NCBI GenBank assembly: GCA_012959435.1
Contig: DUDF01000045.1
Span: 1-32,016, forward strand
DNA from: Candidatus Poseidoniales archaeon
GTDB taxonomy: Archaea > Thermoplasmatota > Poseidoniia > Poseidoniales > Thalassarchaeaceae
Length of the DNA: 32,016 nt
Reading direction: 5' to 3'
Shown: positions 25,701-32,016 of the stretch, one piece after another
Layout of the letters: every line of letters begins with the position of its first letter
Numbering within the stretch: position 1 is the stretch's first letter
Program-made: the position numbers and the translations under genes
Notes under the pieces: generated by a model
Told to the model about the DNA's origin: nothing
The model's input: only the letters and a program-made list of their open reading frames with translations
Databases searched by the model: none

Positions 25701-28700
25701 ATGACGCTACAAACTATTGATTTGCGTAATATGGGTGGCGATTTCGCTTACCTGACCTTCGATTACTTTGCAGAGGCTGATTACCTCAGTGATCAAGATG
25801 GTAATATTGTTGGAGTCAATGAGTATGGTGCGCTAGAAATCAGCTGGCGCAAAGGCTCACAAACTTACCAAGGCCTTGTCTATGGTTCGTGGAATGACTA
25901 CAATGAGAATGGTATTATTGGTGGTCCAAACCAAAGTTGTGAAGACATCGATGACGATGGTGTCTTTGACGAAGTTGAGTATATGGGAGACCACACTGAC
26001 CAAGACAATTATGTTATATGGTTTGATAGCGAAGGTATCGTGAAGTCAGTCACCCTTGACTTGACTCACATCGTGATACAGAACCGTACTGGTCCTTCCA
26101 ACAACTGGCGAACCGAGTGTACGTCAATGGATGGTGCTGAAGTTGATTTGACTTTCCGCTTCATGACAAATAGTGATGGTATTAATGGTAGTTCTGGATT
26201 CGCTGGTTTCGCTCTTGACAATATTACTGTGCAGGAGTATACATTTACTTCCGACCAAACTTACTACACATCTGTGACCAACATTGATGCTCGCGAGGAG
26301 CGTAATGTCTCCATTGGAGTACATAACTTCCAGCAGGGTATTTATCGAATTGATGTAATGAGCATATTTGACAATCAAACAGCTGGAAATAATTGGACCA
26401 ATACTAAGGAAGTAGCTCTTGGTAACAACGTGTCAAAGGTTATCTTCGAGGTTGCGTCTGTTGATGTAACATTGTTCCGTCCTGATGTTCTAGATTGTGT
26501 TGAAGATGTTGATTATGACTGCGTCTATCCGTTTGACGCTGCACTTACTCACCAGTTTACCGTACCATTGAGCAATGGTGTATTAGCAGGTGACTACAAT
26601 ATCTACCTAGATATCGTTGATTCCTCCGGGACGACAGTATCTTCAACAACTTCCACTAACAGCCCGATAACTCTTGAATCACATGAGAATAATCAAGCAA
26701 CTTTCCAGCCTTTCAACGGATGGATAGACGGCGAGACCTATGACTTACGATTCTTCGCACAACTTGTTGATGGAACCGCATCAGGAAACCAGCGCAACTT
26801 CACAATCACATTTGCAAGCATGGTGGATGTAGCGATTCTCTCAAACCCAACTGACCAGAATCGGTTGCAGAGTGTGAAGATGGACTTGCAGGCAATGGGA
26901 ATGACCTACACTCAGTTTAGACAGAGTGATTGGGATACCTACCTCGCTAGTGGGTGGTTGGACCATTACGACAAGGTCCTATTGCCTTGGCAGACTACTG
27001 CTAATGTCCAAGCAGGTAATTACTATGGCCGACTTGGAGAATCAGCAACTGAGAACATCCTCAAGAATTACATGATGGCTGGTGGTACTGTTGAAATCCA
27101 TCTAGGTCCTTATGCTGAAGGATTGGATGATAATCTACTGTATAACATGGTTATTCTAAACCGTGACACAGCAGGTAATCAAGTTGAGCACAGTGATCTC
27201 AACATTGCTGACCCATACCACCCTCTTCTTATGAATGTCAGTAGCACTGCATGGCTTGGTATGAACAATGGTAACTATGTTGCAAATGCCGCACTTTCAA
27301 CAGCAAGTGCAGGTTCAAACAAACTTCCAACACCATGTGGTGGGCTTATCAATGCACAGCAGGGTACATTCCACAGTCTACTAAACCATGACTCAGATTC
27401 TAGCATGCACATGCTAGCAACTTGTGGAGTTGGTAGTGGTGGTCTTATTGTAAGTACAATTGATGTAGAGAACCCAAGTGTCTCAGAACCATATGGGAGC
27501 ACTTCGTCACCTCTTCGTAGCAACCTGCTTGCATACCAAGTATCTCCTTACCCAACTGAACTCGGTATCGCTGGTAACGGATGGGATTTAACCATCAATG
27601 GCGCAGCCCCATCAGAAGCTGATAACTCAGGAGAATATTCTGATACAGTTTACCTTAAGTCAGGCAGTGTAGTTGATTTCGGATTTACATCAACTCTAAC
27701 TGGATTGAATGCAGACTGGGAAATCCGAGGTGCAACTGACTGGAACCGCAATCAGTTCCCACCCAACACAGAATTCGCTCACAGAGGGGATGATTCTCAT
27801 CAGGTAACTTTCTGCCTTATTGATACAAATCCTGACGGCACTGGTTGTATTCAAGATGCAACATGGCAAGTAACACTGTATCTTCACGATGCTGAAGGAC
27901 ACACAAGAATCACTCACATTACTCTACAAACAAACGATATCTTGGCAGACGAGTCAGACCCAATTGCTAATGTAACTGTAGAGGAGCACCCGCTCTACGC
28001 TGATAGTTTGGAGGACCATGGAACCAAGGAATCAGGTGGGTCAACTTGGCCAGTCTATCTTGCAAAGTTATCTGCCAGTGGAGATGTGAAGGTCAAGTTC
28101 GATGCTTGTGGTTCACAAGACCCCGATGCAATGGGAGATGAGAGCGGAATCACACTCTACACATGGAAGGTTTACCAGGATTACCCATGGAATAACCCAT
28201 CCAACGATTATGACGGACACACCTTTGAGCGCACTGCGGCAATGGGTTGTGACTGGACTTACACTTTCTACAATCAGACTGCAGACCCATCAGGATTTGC
28301 TGAGAACCCAATCCGAATTGAATTGGAAGTTATTGACCGAGCAGGTCGTGACTCAGAGAAGGTCAAGATGTACTTCGTAGTGGTCCCAGAGGACTACGGC
28401 GATGACCAACCAGTTTGGGAAATCAACACTCCATTAGATGGTTCTACTCAGACAGGAGAATATGTCTGGGTTAATGGTACTGTGATATCAGGAAGCGAGA
28501 ATGGAGATGTAGCAATTGAAGCAGCACTCGATTCATCAATTCTAAACGAGACTATTGACAACAAGGTACAGCAATTGCGAGATGGGAAATTCGCAGATGT
28601 TCGTAACCTTGGAGATGGTTCAGGATTCAGTTTGAAGTTGAAGTTAGAGGACCTATACGATGAGAACGGCTCTACCCAGACTATCTATCTGAAGATTGTT

Positions 28701-29081
28701 GAAGGTGATGGTCAGACATGGACTCTATATCAGCAGATTGATGTCAATCTACCACCCGTTGAAGTCAATGTTGACCCTTGTGTTGCAGACCCATCTGCCG
28801 AAGGATGTGGTGATGGAACTACCGACACACAAGGTGGCGGAATGTCCAACACACTACTCTACACTGGACTTGGCGCAGTTGCTCTACTAGTAATTGTCAT
28901 CATTACTATGCTCGTTCTACGAATGCGTGGCGGTAAGGAAGATGTTAGTGGATTCGCTGGAGTCGATGATATGGACCCACAGGAAGCATATGTTCAGCAG
29001 TTGATTGCACAAGGATATCCAGAGGATACTGCACGACAATACGCAGCCCAATATGCAGGGCATTTCCAAGATCAACAGTAG
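22737..29081 (+). CDS. Giant FG-GAP/VCBS-repeat surface protein with C-terminal membrane anchor and UBA-like tail
   Basis: About 2114 residues from the ATG at 22737; the track ATG at 22710 adds nine residues before the signal peptide MNKARVKAVALVALMVLSTSLAVLDVSA. Residues about 40-420 hold FG-GAP/VCBS calcium-binding repeats: DFDCDGDDDIV, DIDDDGKDDIV, DVNGDGADDIV, DEDNDGKIDTM and DVNQDGSIDLV. A CARDB-like Ig module follows, then two long jelly-roll-like domains ending WDGMAFDNLTI and FAGFALDNITV. Residues about 1362-1600 (VDVAILSNPTDQNRLQSVKMDLQAMGMTYTQF and YMMAGGTVEIHLG) look like a class I glutamine-amidotransferase or ThuA-type Rossmann fold without an obvious catalytic Cys. PKD/Ig-like domains, a membrane helix (about 2039-2062) and a cytoplasmic tail (EAYVQQLIAQGYPEDTARQYAAQY) follow. 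The role is probably adhesive or binding. Confidence 0.87.
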   Translation: MNKARVKAVALVALMVLSTSLAVLDVSASNSKQYPVTRNPLDLATGDFDCDGDDDIVTASEMGNFLSILWNDNGNYQDRTDLWVSNNASRRAGFTDIADVGGVEVGDIDDDGKDDIVFYQGNIQVFGGTEVIRGNLTVLRNEDCAGTFSEDAVYTMGDIVWNFQIGDVNGDGADDIVALELQDLASGTQRLLTYLGGSQRNNIATNHKITTLDNLANKVYADIRLGNFGEAVVGGPIGNDCDDLDAFLHYWPGFNAATGFSDGDWDNVSIVEFECTLDTFAAWNDPNKQHTIKLNSESGSFDIADEDNDGKIDTMAITNLTTVVLQSCAAAPCPSQNNWQQIAVSPTIGSFIPASVELQDVNQDGSIDLVVPTTSTITSLVGQSGNTVTSYSMDNLEELNTVQIILSDGSGGYYQPQSMPVGRRPTMVLVGQFAGGPTSALDLAIGNRDYTYQYSNGALHIDSKGCAFDPLNPQLNGFGCGNLDAISVVQLDNEDVGISGMTVSPASFNPDTGRMTIGEGTREVNVTVQNTGLNSITGSVDVDVSVKEITGGVDTTVYSNDYETAGISNCGTGCTWAYADYDQESYFWHEETASNHSANPEGDEADVNPTDYMWAGTWQPNATAGNQMESGYLSNQDDGLILEDIDLTGADAASLELDLYCSVGYSVVHYVNSQGSISGMVIYDDSCNIDVYTDDEGWVPIIYRGGYDAVRLNEYYSNGGSVEYTSRIYHIFGTNYSWMDLKGNNSLDLTPWAGDTIDLRFRFRTGYEGSVGRDNTSRNTQWDGMAFDNLTIKKTITQFGQIQPVSQSLNLNNFAPGDEQTITLNAYFTNGTEYMVESALTSPTGFSNEDASNDDMRWKMDVLNLYDPAVKEITSQDRGALYASGDMPIDVIVENAGNTVMDFDIKATVYTAQPTALFTNPCKDVEDFEPSACAYMYGDDSDGDGGIVDDTASNVQNAIVPGNRPLFGGNAYWFGHPDSGYGDNWNESMTLQTIDLRNMGGDFAYLTFDYFAEADYLSDQDGNIVGVNEYGALEISWRKGSQTYQGLVYGSWNDYNENGIIGGPNQSCEDIDDDGVFDEVEYMGDHTDQDNYVIWFDSEGIVKSVTLDLTHIVIQNRTGPSNNWRTECTSMDGAEVDLTFRFMTNSDGINGSSGFAGFALDNITVQEYTFTSDQTYYTSVTNIDAREERNVSIGVHNFQQGIYRIDVMSIFDNQTAGNNWTNTKEVALGNNVSKVIFEVASVDVTLFRPDVLDCVEDVDYDCVYPFDAALTHQFTVPLSNGVLAGDYNIYLDIVDSSGTTVSSTTSTNSPITLESHENNQATFQPFNGWIDGETYDLRFFAQLVDGTASGNQRNFTITFASMVDVAILSNPTDQNRLQSVKMDLQAMGMTYTQFRQSDWDTYLASGWLDHYDKVLLPWQTTANVQAGNYYGRLGESATENILKNYMMAGGTVEIHLGPYAEGLDDNLLYNMVILNRDTAGNQVEHSDLNIADPYHPLLMNVSSTAWLGMNNGNYVANAALSTASAGSNKLPTPCGGLINAQQGTFHSLLNHDSDSSMHMLATCGVGSGGLIVSTIDVENPSVSEPYGSTSSPLRSNLLAYQVSPYPTELGIAGNGWDLTINGAAPSEADNSGEYSDTVYLKSGSVVDFGFTSTLTGLNADWEIRGATDWNRNQFPPNTEFAHRGDDSHQVTFCLIDTNPDGTGCIQDATWQVTLYLHDAEGHTRITHITLQTNDILADESDPIANVTVEEHPLYADSLEDHGTKESGGSTWPVYLAKLSASGDVKVKFDACGSQDPDAMGDESGITLYTWKVYQDYPWNNPSNDYDGHTFERTAAMGCDWTYTFYNQTADPSGFAENPIRIELEVIDRAGRDSEKVKMYFVVVPEDYGDDQPVWEINTPLDGSTQTGEYVWVNGTVISGSENGDVAIEAALDSSILNETIDNKVQQLRDGKFADVRNLGDGSGFSLKLKLEDLYDENGSTQTIYLKIVEGDGQTWTLYQQIDVNLPPVEVNVDPCVADPSAEGCGDGTTDTQGGGMSNTLLYTGLGAVALLVIVIITMLVLRMRGGKEDVSGFAGVDDMDPQEAYVQQLIAQGYPEDTARQYAAQYAGHFQDQQ

Positions 29082-29097
29082 TGAGCAGTTGGCAACG

Positions 29098-29115
29098 TCG
29101 GGGCTGTAGCCCCGA
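29098..29115. terminator. GC-rich hairpin after the second giant gene
   Basis: TCGGGGC-TGTA-GCCCCGA forms a perfect 7-bp stem 17 nt after the stop codon. It is followed by AAAA rather than T residues, so it is not a classical terminator. It may be an mRNA 3'-end stabiliser or pause site. It lies upstream of the likely ahcY promoter. Confidence 0.35.
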
Positions 29116-29165
29116 AAACACCTAACCGCTGAGCGTAGGCTCTCATCCGATTCCCTCCCTCGTGC

Positions 29166-29174
29166 TTTTGAACC
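29166..29174 (+). promoter_or_regulatory. Putative TATA-like box of ahcY (TTTTGAACC)
   Basis: TTTTGAACC is centred about 26 nt before the ATG at 29196, which fits a leaderless or near-leaderless transcript. GGGCGGAG just before the ATG could alternatively serve as a weak ribosome binding site. Confidence 0.35.
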
Positions 29175-29195
29175 AAAGCCATCTCGGGCGGAGCA

Positions 29196-30461
29196 ATGGA
29201 CGAAGCTGATGAGTACAAGGTCGCTGACATTAGTCTAGCCGAAGAAGGCGCCCTCAGAGTTGATTGGGCACGCAGTAGGATGCCTGTGCTCGCTCTTCTG
29301 AAAGAGAATGCGGAGAAAGAACAACCCCTAGCAGGTATGACTGTCGCCGGTTGTTTACATGTTACCAAAGAGACTGCAGTGCTAATCGAAACGATTGCAG
29401 CTGCTGGCGCTAAAGTTTCATGGTCAGGTTGTAATCCTCTCTCAACCCAAGATAATGTGGCTGCTTGGTTAGCAAGAGAAGGGTATGGGATTTATGCATG
29501 GCACGGCCAGTCAGTAGATGACTTCTACTGGTGTATTGACCAAACAATTGATGCAGGTCCCACCTTGACTTTGGACGATGGCGCAGACCTAATATTCAGG
29601 GTTCATGATTCACGTACCGATGCAATGGACAAGGTGGTTGGCGGCACAGAAGAGACCACCACAGGTGTCCACAGACTGAGAGGTATGGCGGATGCGGGAA
29701 AACTCAGGTATCCGGTTATTGCAGTAAACGATGCAATCACAAAGTGGGATTTTGACAATGTTCACGGAACAGGGCAGTCAACATTAGATGGGATACTGCG
29801 AGCAACTTCGGTATTATTAGCAGGCAAAACCTTTGTTATTGCTGGTTATGGTCACTGTGGTAAAGGATTAGCAAATCGAGCCCGAGGAATGGGCTCAAAT
29901 GTTGTGATTACAGAGATTGACCCTCTAGCCGCTCTCAAGGCTCACATGGATGGATTCCGAGTGATGCAAATGGATGATGCTGCAAAAGTAGGAGATATAT
30001 TTTGTACTGCGACTGGAATGGTTGATGTGCTAGTCGGTCGCCACTTTGAGTCAATGAAGGAGGGGGCAATTGTCTGCAACACTGGTCATTACGATTGTGA
30101 AATCAATGTCCCAGATTTGGAATCATTGTCTGATTCAGTGCGCACGATACGCACTGACAATGAGGAGTTCTTGATGAAAAATGGGCGTCGGATCCACTTA
30201 CTTGCTCGCGGGCGTTTAGTTAACTTAGCAGCAGCAGAAGGCCACCCTTCTGAAGTGATGGATATGTCATTTGCAAATCAATTCCTCTCCCTTTGCTTAC
30301 TAGCGGCTGAAGGGAAGGGTTACGATAACTTGGTCTATGATATCACTCATCAGCAAGATTCAGAATTGGCTGGTTTCAAACTAACAGCAGAAGGAAGAAA
30401 ACTCGATGAGTTAACAGCCGAACAGAAAGCATATCACGAAGATTACTCTCATGGAACTTGA
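29196..30461 (+). CDS. ahcY: Adenosylhomocysteinase (S-adenosyl-L-homocysteine hydrolase)
   Basis: The enzyme hydrolyses S-adenosylhomocysteine to adenosine and homocysteine, using bound NAD+, and so clears the by-product of methylation. The 421-residue length is that of archaeal enzymes, which lack the insertion seen in many bacterial ones. Family blocks: LHVTKETAVLIETIAAAGAKVSWSGCNPLSTQDNVAAWL, GGTEETTTGVHRL (catalytic Glu region), VNDAITKWDFDNVHGTGQS (active-site Lys and Asp), AGYGHCGKG (NAD+ loop), GHYDCEIN, and HPSEVMDMSFANQFLSLC near the C-terminus. The last residues keep the LTAEQKAYHEDYSHGT pattern. Start at the ATG after GGGCGGAGCA. It converges on the TPR-like gene with an 18-nt gap. 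No methionine-cycle neighbours are in view. Confidence 0.96.
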   Translation: MDEADEYKVADISLAEEGALRVDWARSRMPVLALLKENAEKEQPLAGMTVAGCLHVTKETAVLIETIAAAGAKVSWSGCNPLSTQDNVAAWLAREGYGIYAWHGQSVDDFYWCIDQTIDAGPTLTLDDGADLIFRVHDSRTDAMDKVVGGTEETTTGVHRLRGMADAGKLRYPVIAVNDAITKWDFDNVHGTGQSTLDGILRATSVLLAGKTFVIAGYGHCGKGLANRARGMGSNVVITEIDPLAALKAHMDGFRVMQMDDAAKVGDIFCTATGMVDVLVGRHFESMKEGAIVCNTGHYDCEINVPDLESLSDSVRTIRTDNEEFLMKNGRRIHLLARGRLVNLAAAEGHPSEVMDMSFANQFLSLCLLAAEGKGYDNLVYDITHQQDSELAGFKLTAEGRKLDELTAEQKAYHEDYSHGT

Positions 30462-30479
30462 TAACTAATTCTTAGTTGT

Positions 30480-31487
30480 TCATTCTTCCTCTTCAAAAAA
30501 GAGGTCAACAGTCGTCATATCAGGGATATTTGGATTCCAATTCTTTGGCAGTGGCTCACCCGACTCAACAACTTTCTCCAGTCGTTCCTGAAATGCTGTT
30601 GTTCTGTAATTAAGCAGTGTTTGGTAGAGTTTTAGTGGCCGCCAATCGTTAGGGAAGCATGTTTTCCCAGAACTCATTTCGACATCTGTCGCTCTGATTA
30701 CATTGTATGCCGAACGATTCAATCTACGCGTCAAAGATTTTGACCACTTTACTCCGATGAGAACCGTTCCGACAACTAACAAAAATCCTGAAACCATTGG
30801 GATCCAAGTTGAGCCTGAGAACTCAAGGGAGTTCCATAATAAAACTTCAGACATAACAATTGGTCCAGCTAACATTAGGAAAGTTAGTTGTTCATTAGCG
30901 GGCTTTTTCTTTCTCTGAATTTCAATATCTTTCCAGCCAGGGTGGTCTTTTTCCCAAGGACGAAAAATTAGGGTTTTTTCTCGTTCTGCTGCCTTTTTTA
31001 CCGTTTCATGTAGGCGTGCGGTTCTCATTAATTGGCTATGAGCCATCGCATCCATGCCTTCAGCCCAAAGTTGGTTTAGGCGCTCAGCAGAGATGGCATA
31101 TTGACCAAGATCAGCCAAAATTGCAATTTGTTCAATCAATGGTTCTGGGTCTGTTGGGGAAACTTCACGGCGCAGTTGCCACCAAACAAGCGCTTCCTCT
31201 AGCATACCTAGTTCTTGCACTAATATTTGGCCACCACGCCACCAAGCGGGGCGGTTTTCAGGGTCATATTCAATAGATTTTCGACATGCCCTTAGGCATC
31301 GAGAAACTTCTCGTAGATTTGGTTCTCCATGTTGGGGGAGTTCAAGATTAGCGCGCATCCACCAAGCATCTGGATGTTCAGGGTCGGCAGCTATTATTTC
31401 ATCAGATAGGCGACACATCTCATCTCTATCGCCTTCATCTTGAGCGTCTAAGGCATGTAACCATAAGTCCTCAACATCAACTTCCAT
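30480..31487 (-). CDS. TPR-like protein with two membrane helices, unknown function
   Basis: 335 residues. The N-terminal 150 or so residues are helical-repeat (TPR) like: LWLHALDAQDEGDRDEMCRLSDEIIAADPEHPDAWWMRANLEL, CRKSIEYDPENRPAWWRGGQIL and ALVWWQLRREVSPTDPEPLIEQIAIL, each carrying the DPExxxAWW turn. A basic linker (about 180-200) leads to two hydrophobic helices near 203-222 and 230-250, forming a hairpin that leaves both ends in the cytoplasm. The C-terminal 80 residues are soluble (YNVIRATDVEMSSGKTCFPNDWRPLKLYQTLLNYR) and end in an acidic EEEE. I do not recognise the C-terminal domain. It may be a scaffold for a membrane complex; no partner is evident. Confidence 0.75.
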   Translation of the reverse strand: MEVDVEDLWLHALDAQDEGDRDEMCRLSDEIIAADPEHPDAWWMRANLELPQHGEPNLREVSRCLRACRKSIEYDPENRPAWWRGGQILVQELGMLEEALVWWQLRREVSPTDPEPLIEQIAILADLGQYAISAERLNQLWAEGMDAMAHSQLMRTARLHETVKKAAEREKTLIFRPWEKDHPGWKDIEIQRKKKPANEQLTFLMLAGPIVMSEVLLWNSLEFSGSTWIPMVSGFLLVVGTVLIGVKWSKSLTRRLNRSAYNVIRATDVEMSSGKTCFPNDWRPLKLYQTLLNYRTTAFQERLEKVVESGEPLPKNWNPNIPDMTTVDLFFEEEE

Positions 31488-31642
31488 ATCCTATCGGAGA
31501 GGGCATGGGTTCTCAATCCCACCGGCTCAATAATTTCATTCTTTTACTTCAATGGAGAGCACATTTACTTGCCACTCATTGGAATTATTGATGAAGGATG
31601 ACTGCATGACGAGGCTTGGGTGAAACAATTCCAAAGGTGAAG

Positions 31643-31804
31643 ATGCCGAAAAAAGGTTGGCCACGGCTACCTAAAAGGCGGATATTTAGGCGTTTAATCC
31701 GAAGAACAGGATTGCCACCCTGCCCAGAATGTCATTCATTCAAGATGAAACGAGATGAACGTAAAAATGAGTTATACTGCACCGAATGTGGGAGCACAGT
31801 GTGA
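31643..31804 (+). CDS. Zinc-ribbon miniprotein (53 residues)
   Basis: The product MPKKGWPRLPKRRIFRRLIRRTGLPP is strongly basic and is followed by a zinc ribbon CPECHSFKMKRDERKNELYCTECGSTV, with two CxxC knuckles 15 residues apart. The ATG at 31643 is preceded by AAAGGTGA; the track start is a TTG nine codons upstream. A basic arm plus ribbon is common in small archaeal ribosomal, RNA polymerase-associated and nucleic-acid-binding proteins, but I cannot assign a named family. Its TGA stop at 31802-31804 abuts the stop codon of the convergent RGG-tail gene. A ten-codon upstream reading frame (MKDDCMTRLG, ATG at 31590) overlaps the TTG and may be chance. Confidence 0.72.
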   Translation: MPKKGWPRLPKRRIFRRLIRRTGLPPCPECHSFKMKRDERKNELYCTECGSTV

Positions 31805-32016
31805 TTAGTTATCTCGGTTCTTGAAAGGATTATTTGGGCTAGTCTTTGATCTATGGCCACCACGCTTAGGTCCGCTATTTCCGTCTCGGCCTTGGGCACG
31901 ATCCCCCCAATGACGGGGTTTTGAGGCACCGCCTCGGTTTCCACCACGGTCTCCGCCACGGTTCCCTCCACGGTCACCGCCTCGGTTCCCTTGGTATCCA
32001 CCACGGTCTCCGCCAC
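31805..32016 (-). CDS. C-terminal RGG-rich tail of a protein entering from the right edge
   Basis: The track gives a different minus frame (MAETVVDTKGTEAVTVEG...), but the neighbouring frame reads GGDRGGYQGNRGGDRGGNRGGDRGGNRGGASKPRHWGDRAQGRDGNSGPKRGG and ends KNRDN at the TAA at 31805-31807. RGG/RG repeats with Asp, Asn and aromatic residues are typical RNA-binding tails, for example of DEAD-box helicases, Gar1-like or cold-shock proteins. The folded part lies beyond the window, so the parent protein cannot be named; a DEAD-box helicase is a reasonable guess. The basic, Gly/Arg-rich content makes this frame far more plausible than the track frame, whose Val/Thr/Glu repeats are a by-product of the same codons. 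Confidence 0.7.
   Translation of the reverse strand, partial: GGDRGGYQGNRGGDRGGNRGGDRGGNRGGASKPRHWGDRAQGRDGNSGPKRGGHRSKTSPNNPFKNRDN
31922..32016. repeat. Degenerate DNA repeat encoding RGG units
   Basis: Units such as CCACCACGGTCTCCGCCACGG and CCTCGGTTTCCACCACGG recur in tandem with small variations, with period about 9 to 12 nt. They are explained by the RGG coding frame on the minus strand. The array continues off the window. Confidence 0.7.

Noticed and set aside
29082-29195. SAH riboswitch upstream of ahcY
   Set aside because: The only clear stem is a single 7-bp hairpin, without the pseudoknot layout of known SAH riboswitches, and a promoter-like box sits between it and the gene.
31732-32016. 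Minus-strand ORF MAETVVDTKGTEAVTVEG... in the track
   Set aside because: It is one frame off from an RGG-rich reading frame that ends in its own stop at 31805, and it runs across the zinc-ribbon gene.
31922-32016. Tandem repeats at the right edge as a CRISPR array
   Set aside because: The unit is short, degenerate and fully explained by RGG codons; there are no spacers.

Overview
The window looks like a piece of a marine planktonic archaeal genome, most likely Marine Group II (Candidatus Poseidoniales, Thermoplasmatota). This is inferred from gene content, not from a marker phylogeny. The evidence is: a fused gamma-alpha plus beta 2-oxoacid:ferredoxin oxidoreductase (KorAB) next to an aconitase; an archaeal-type S-adenosylhomocysteinase; an archaeal NFACT (Rqc2-like) protein; a tRNA-Gln(CUG) of archaeal character; AT-rich TATA-like boxes at leaderless spacing; very tight gene packing; and two giant secreted proteins anchored by a C-terminal membrane helix. 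No mobile element, CRISPR array, rRNA or phage gene was seen.

Layout. 1-1403 (-): most of an NFACT/RqcH-like gene running off the left edge; the ORF track misses it. 1536-3824: a LemA-family protein (+) and a GIDE-domain membrane protein (-), tail to tail with abutting stop codons. 3866-5395 (-): a NUDIX hydrolase fused to a LACTB2-like metallo-beta-lactamase-fold hydrolase. 5450-7192 (+): a tiny membrane protein and an Asp-box (BNR) beta-propeller lipoprotein. 7194-7691 (-): an NADPH-dependent FMN reductase. 7769-7844 (-): tRNA-Gln(CUG). 7911-11837 (-): a compact korA-korB-aldo/keto reductase-small membrane protein operon. 11838-12101: an intergenic region with several inverted repeats. 12102-15937 (+): a membrane-anchored cyclophilin with a TPR-like cytoplasmic part, then aconitase. 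16058-29081 (+): two giant surface proteins (about 1915 and 2114 residues) separated by a 210-residue protein with a possible winged-helix end. 29196-30461 (+): ahcY. 30480-31487 (-): a TPR-like membrane protein. 31643-31804 (+): a zinc-ribbon miniprotein. 31805-32016 (-): the RGG-rich C-terminus of a protein entering from the right edge; the track shows the wrong frame here.

How the genes fit together. KorAB and aconitase are both TCA-cycle steps, and their promoters share an 18-bp element with two mismatches, which suggests co-regulation. The secreted lipoprotein, the two giant proteins and the probably outward-facing cyclophilin form a cell-surface theme. The first giant protein carries a complete DUF4886-like SGNH hydrolase domain and, apparently, a second degenerate SGNH domain inserted in an Ig-like fold. 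The second carries FG-GAP repeats, two jelly-roll-like domains, a glutamine-amidotransferase-like segment and a short UBA-like cytoplasmic tail. LemA with GIDE is a membrane pair of unknown function and is the best candidate for a poorly described system.

Limits: all family calls rest on motif recognition by eye, with no database searches. Promoter calls are pattern-based.
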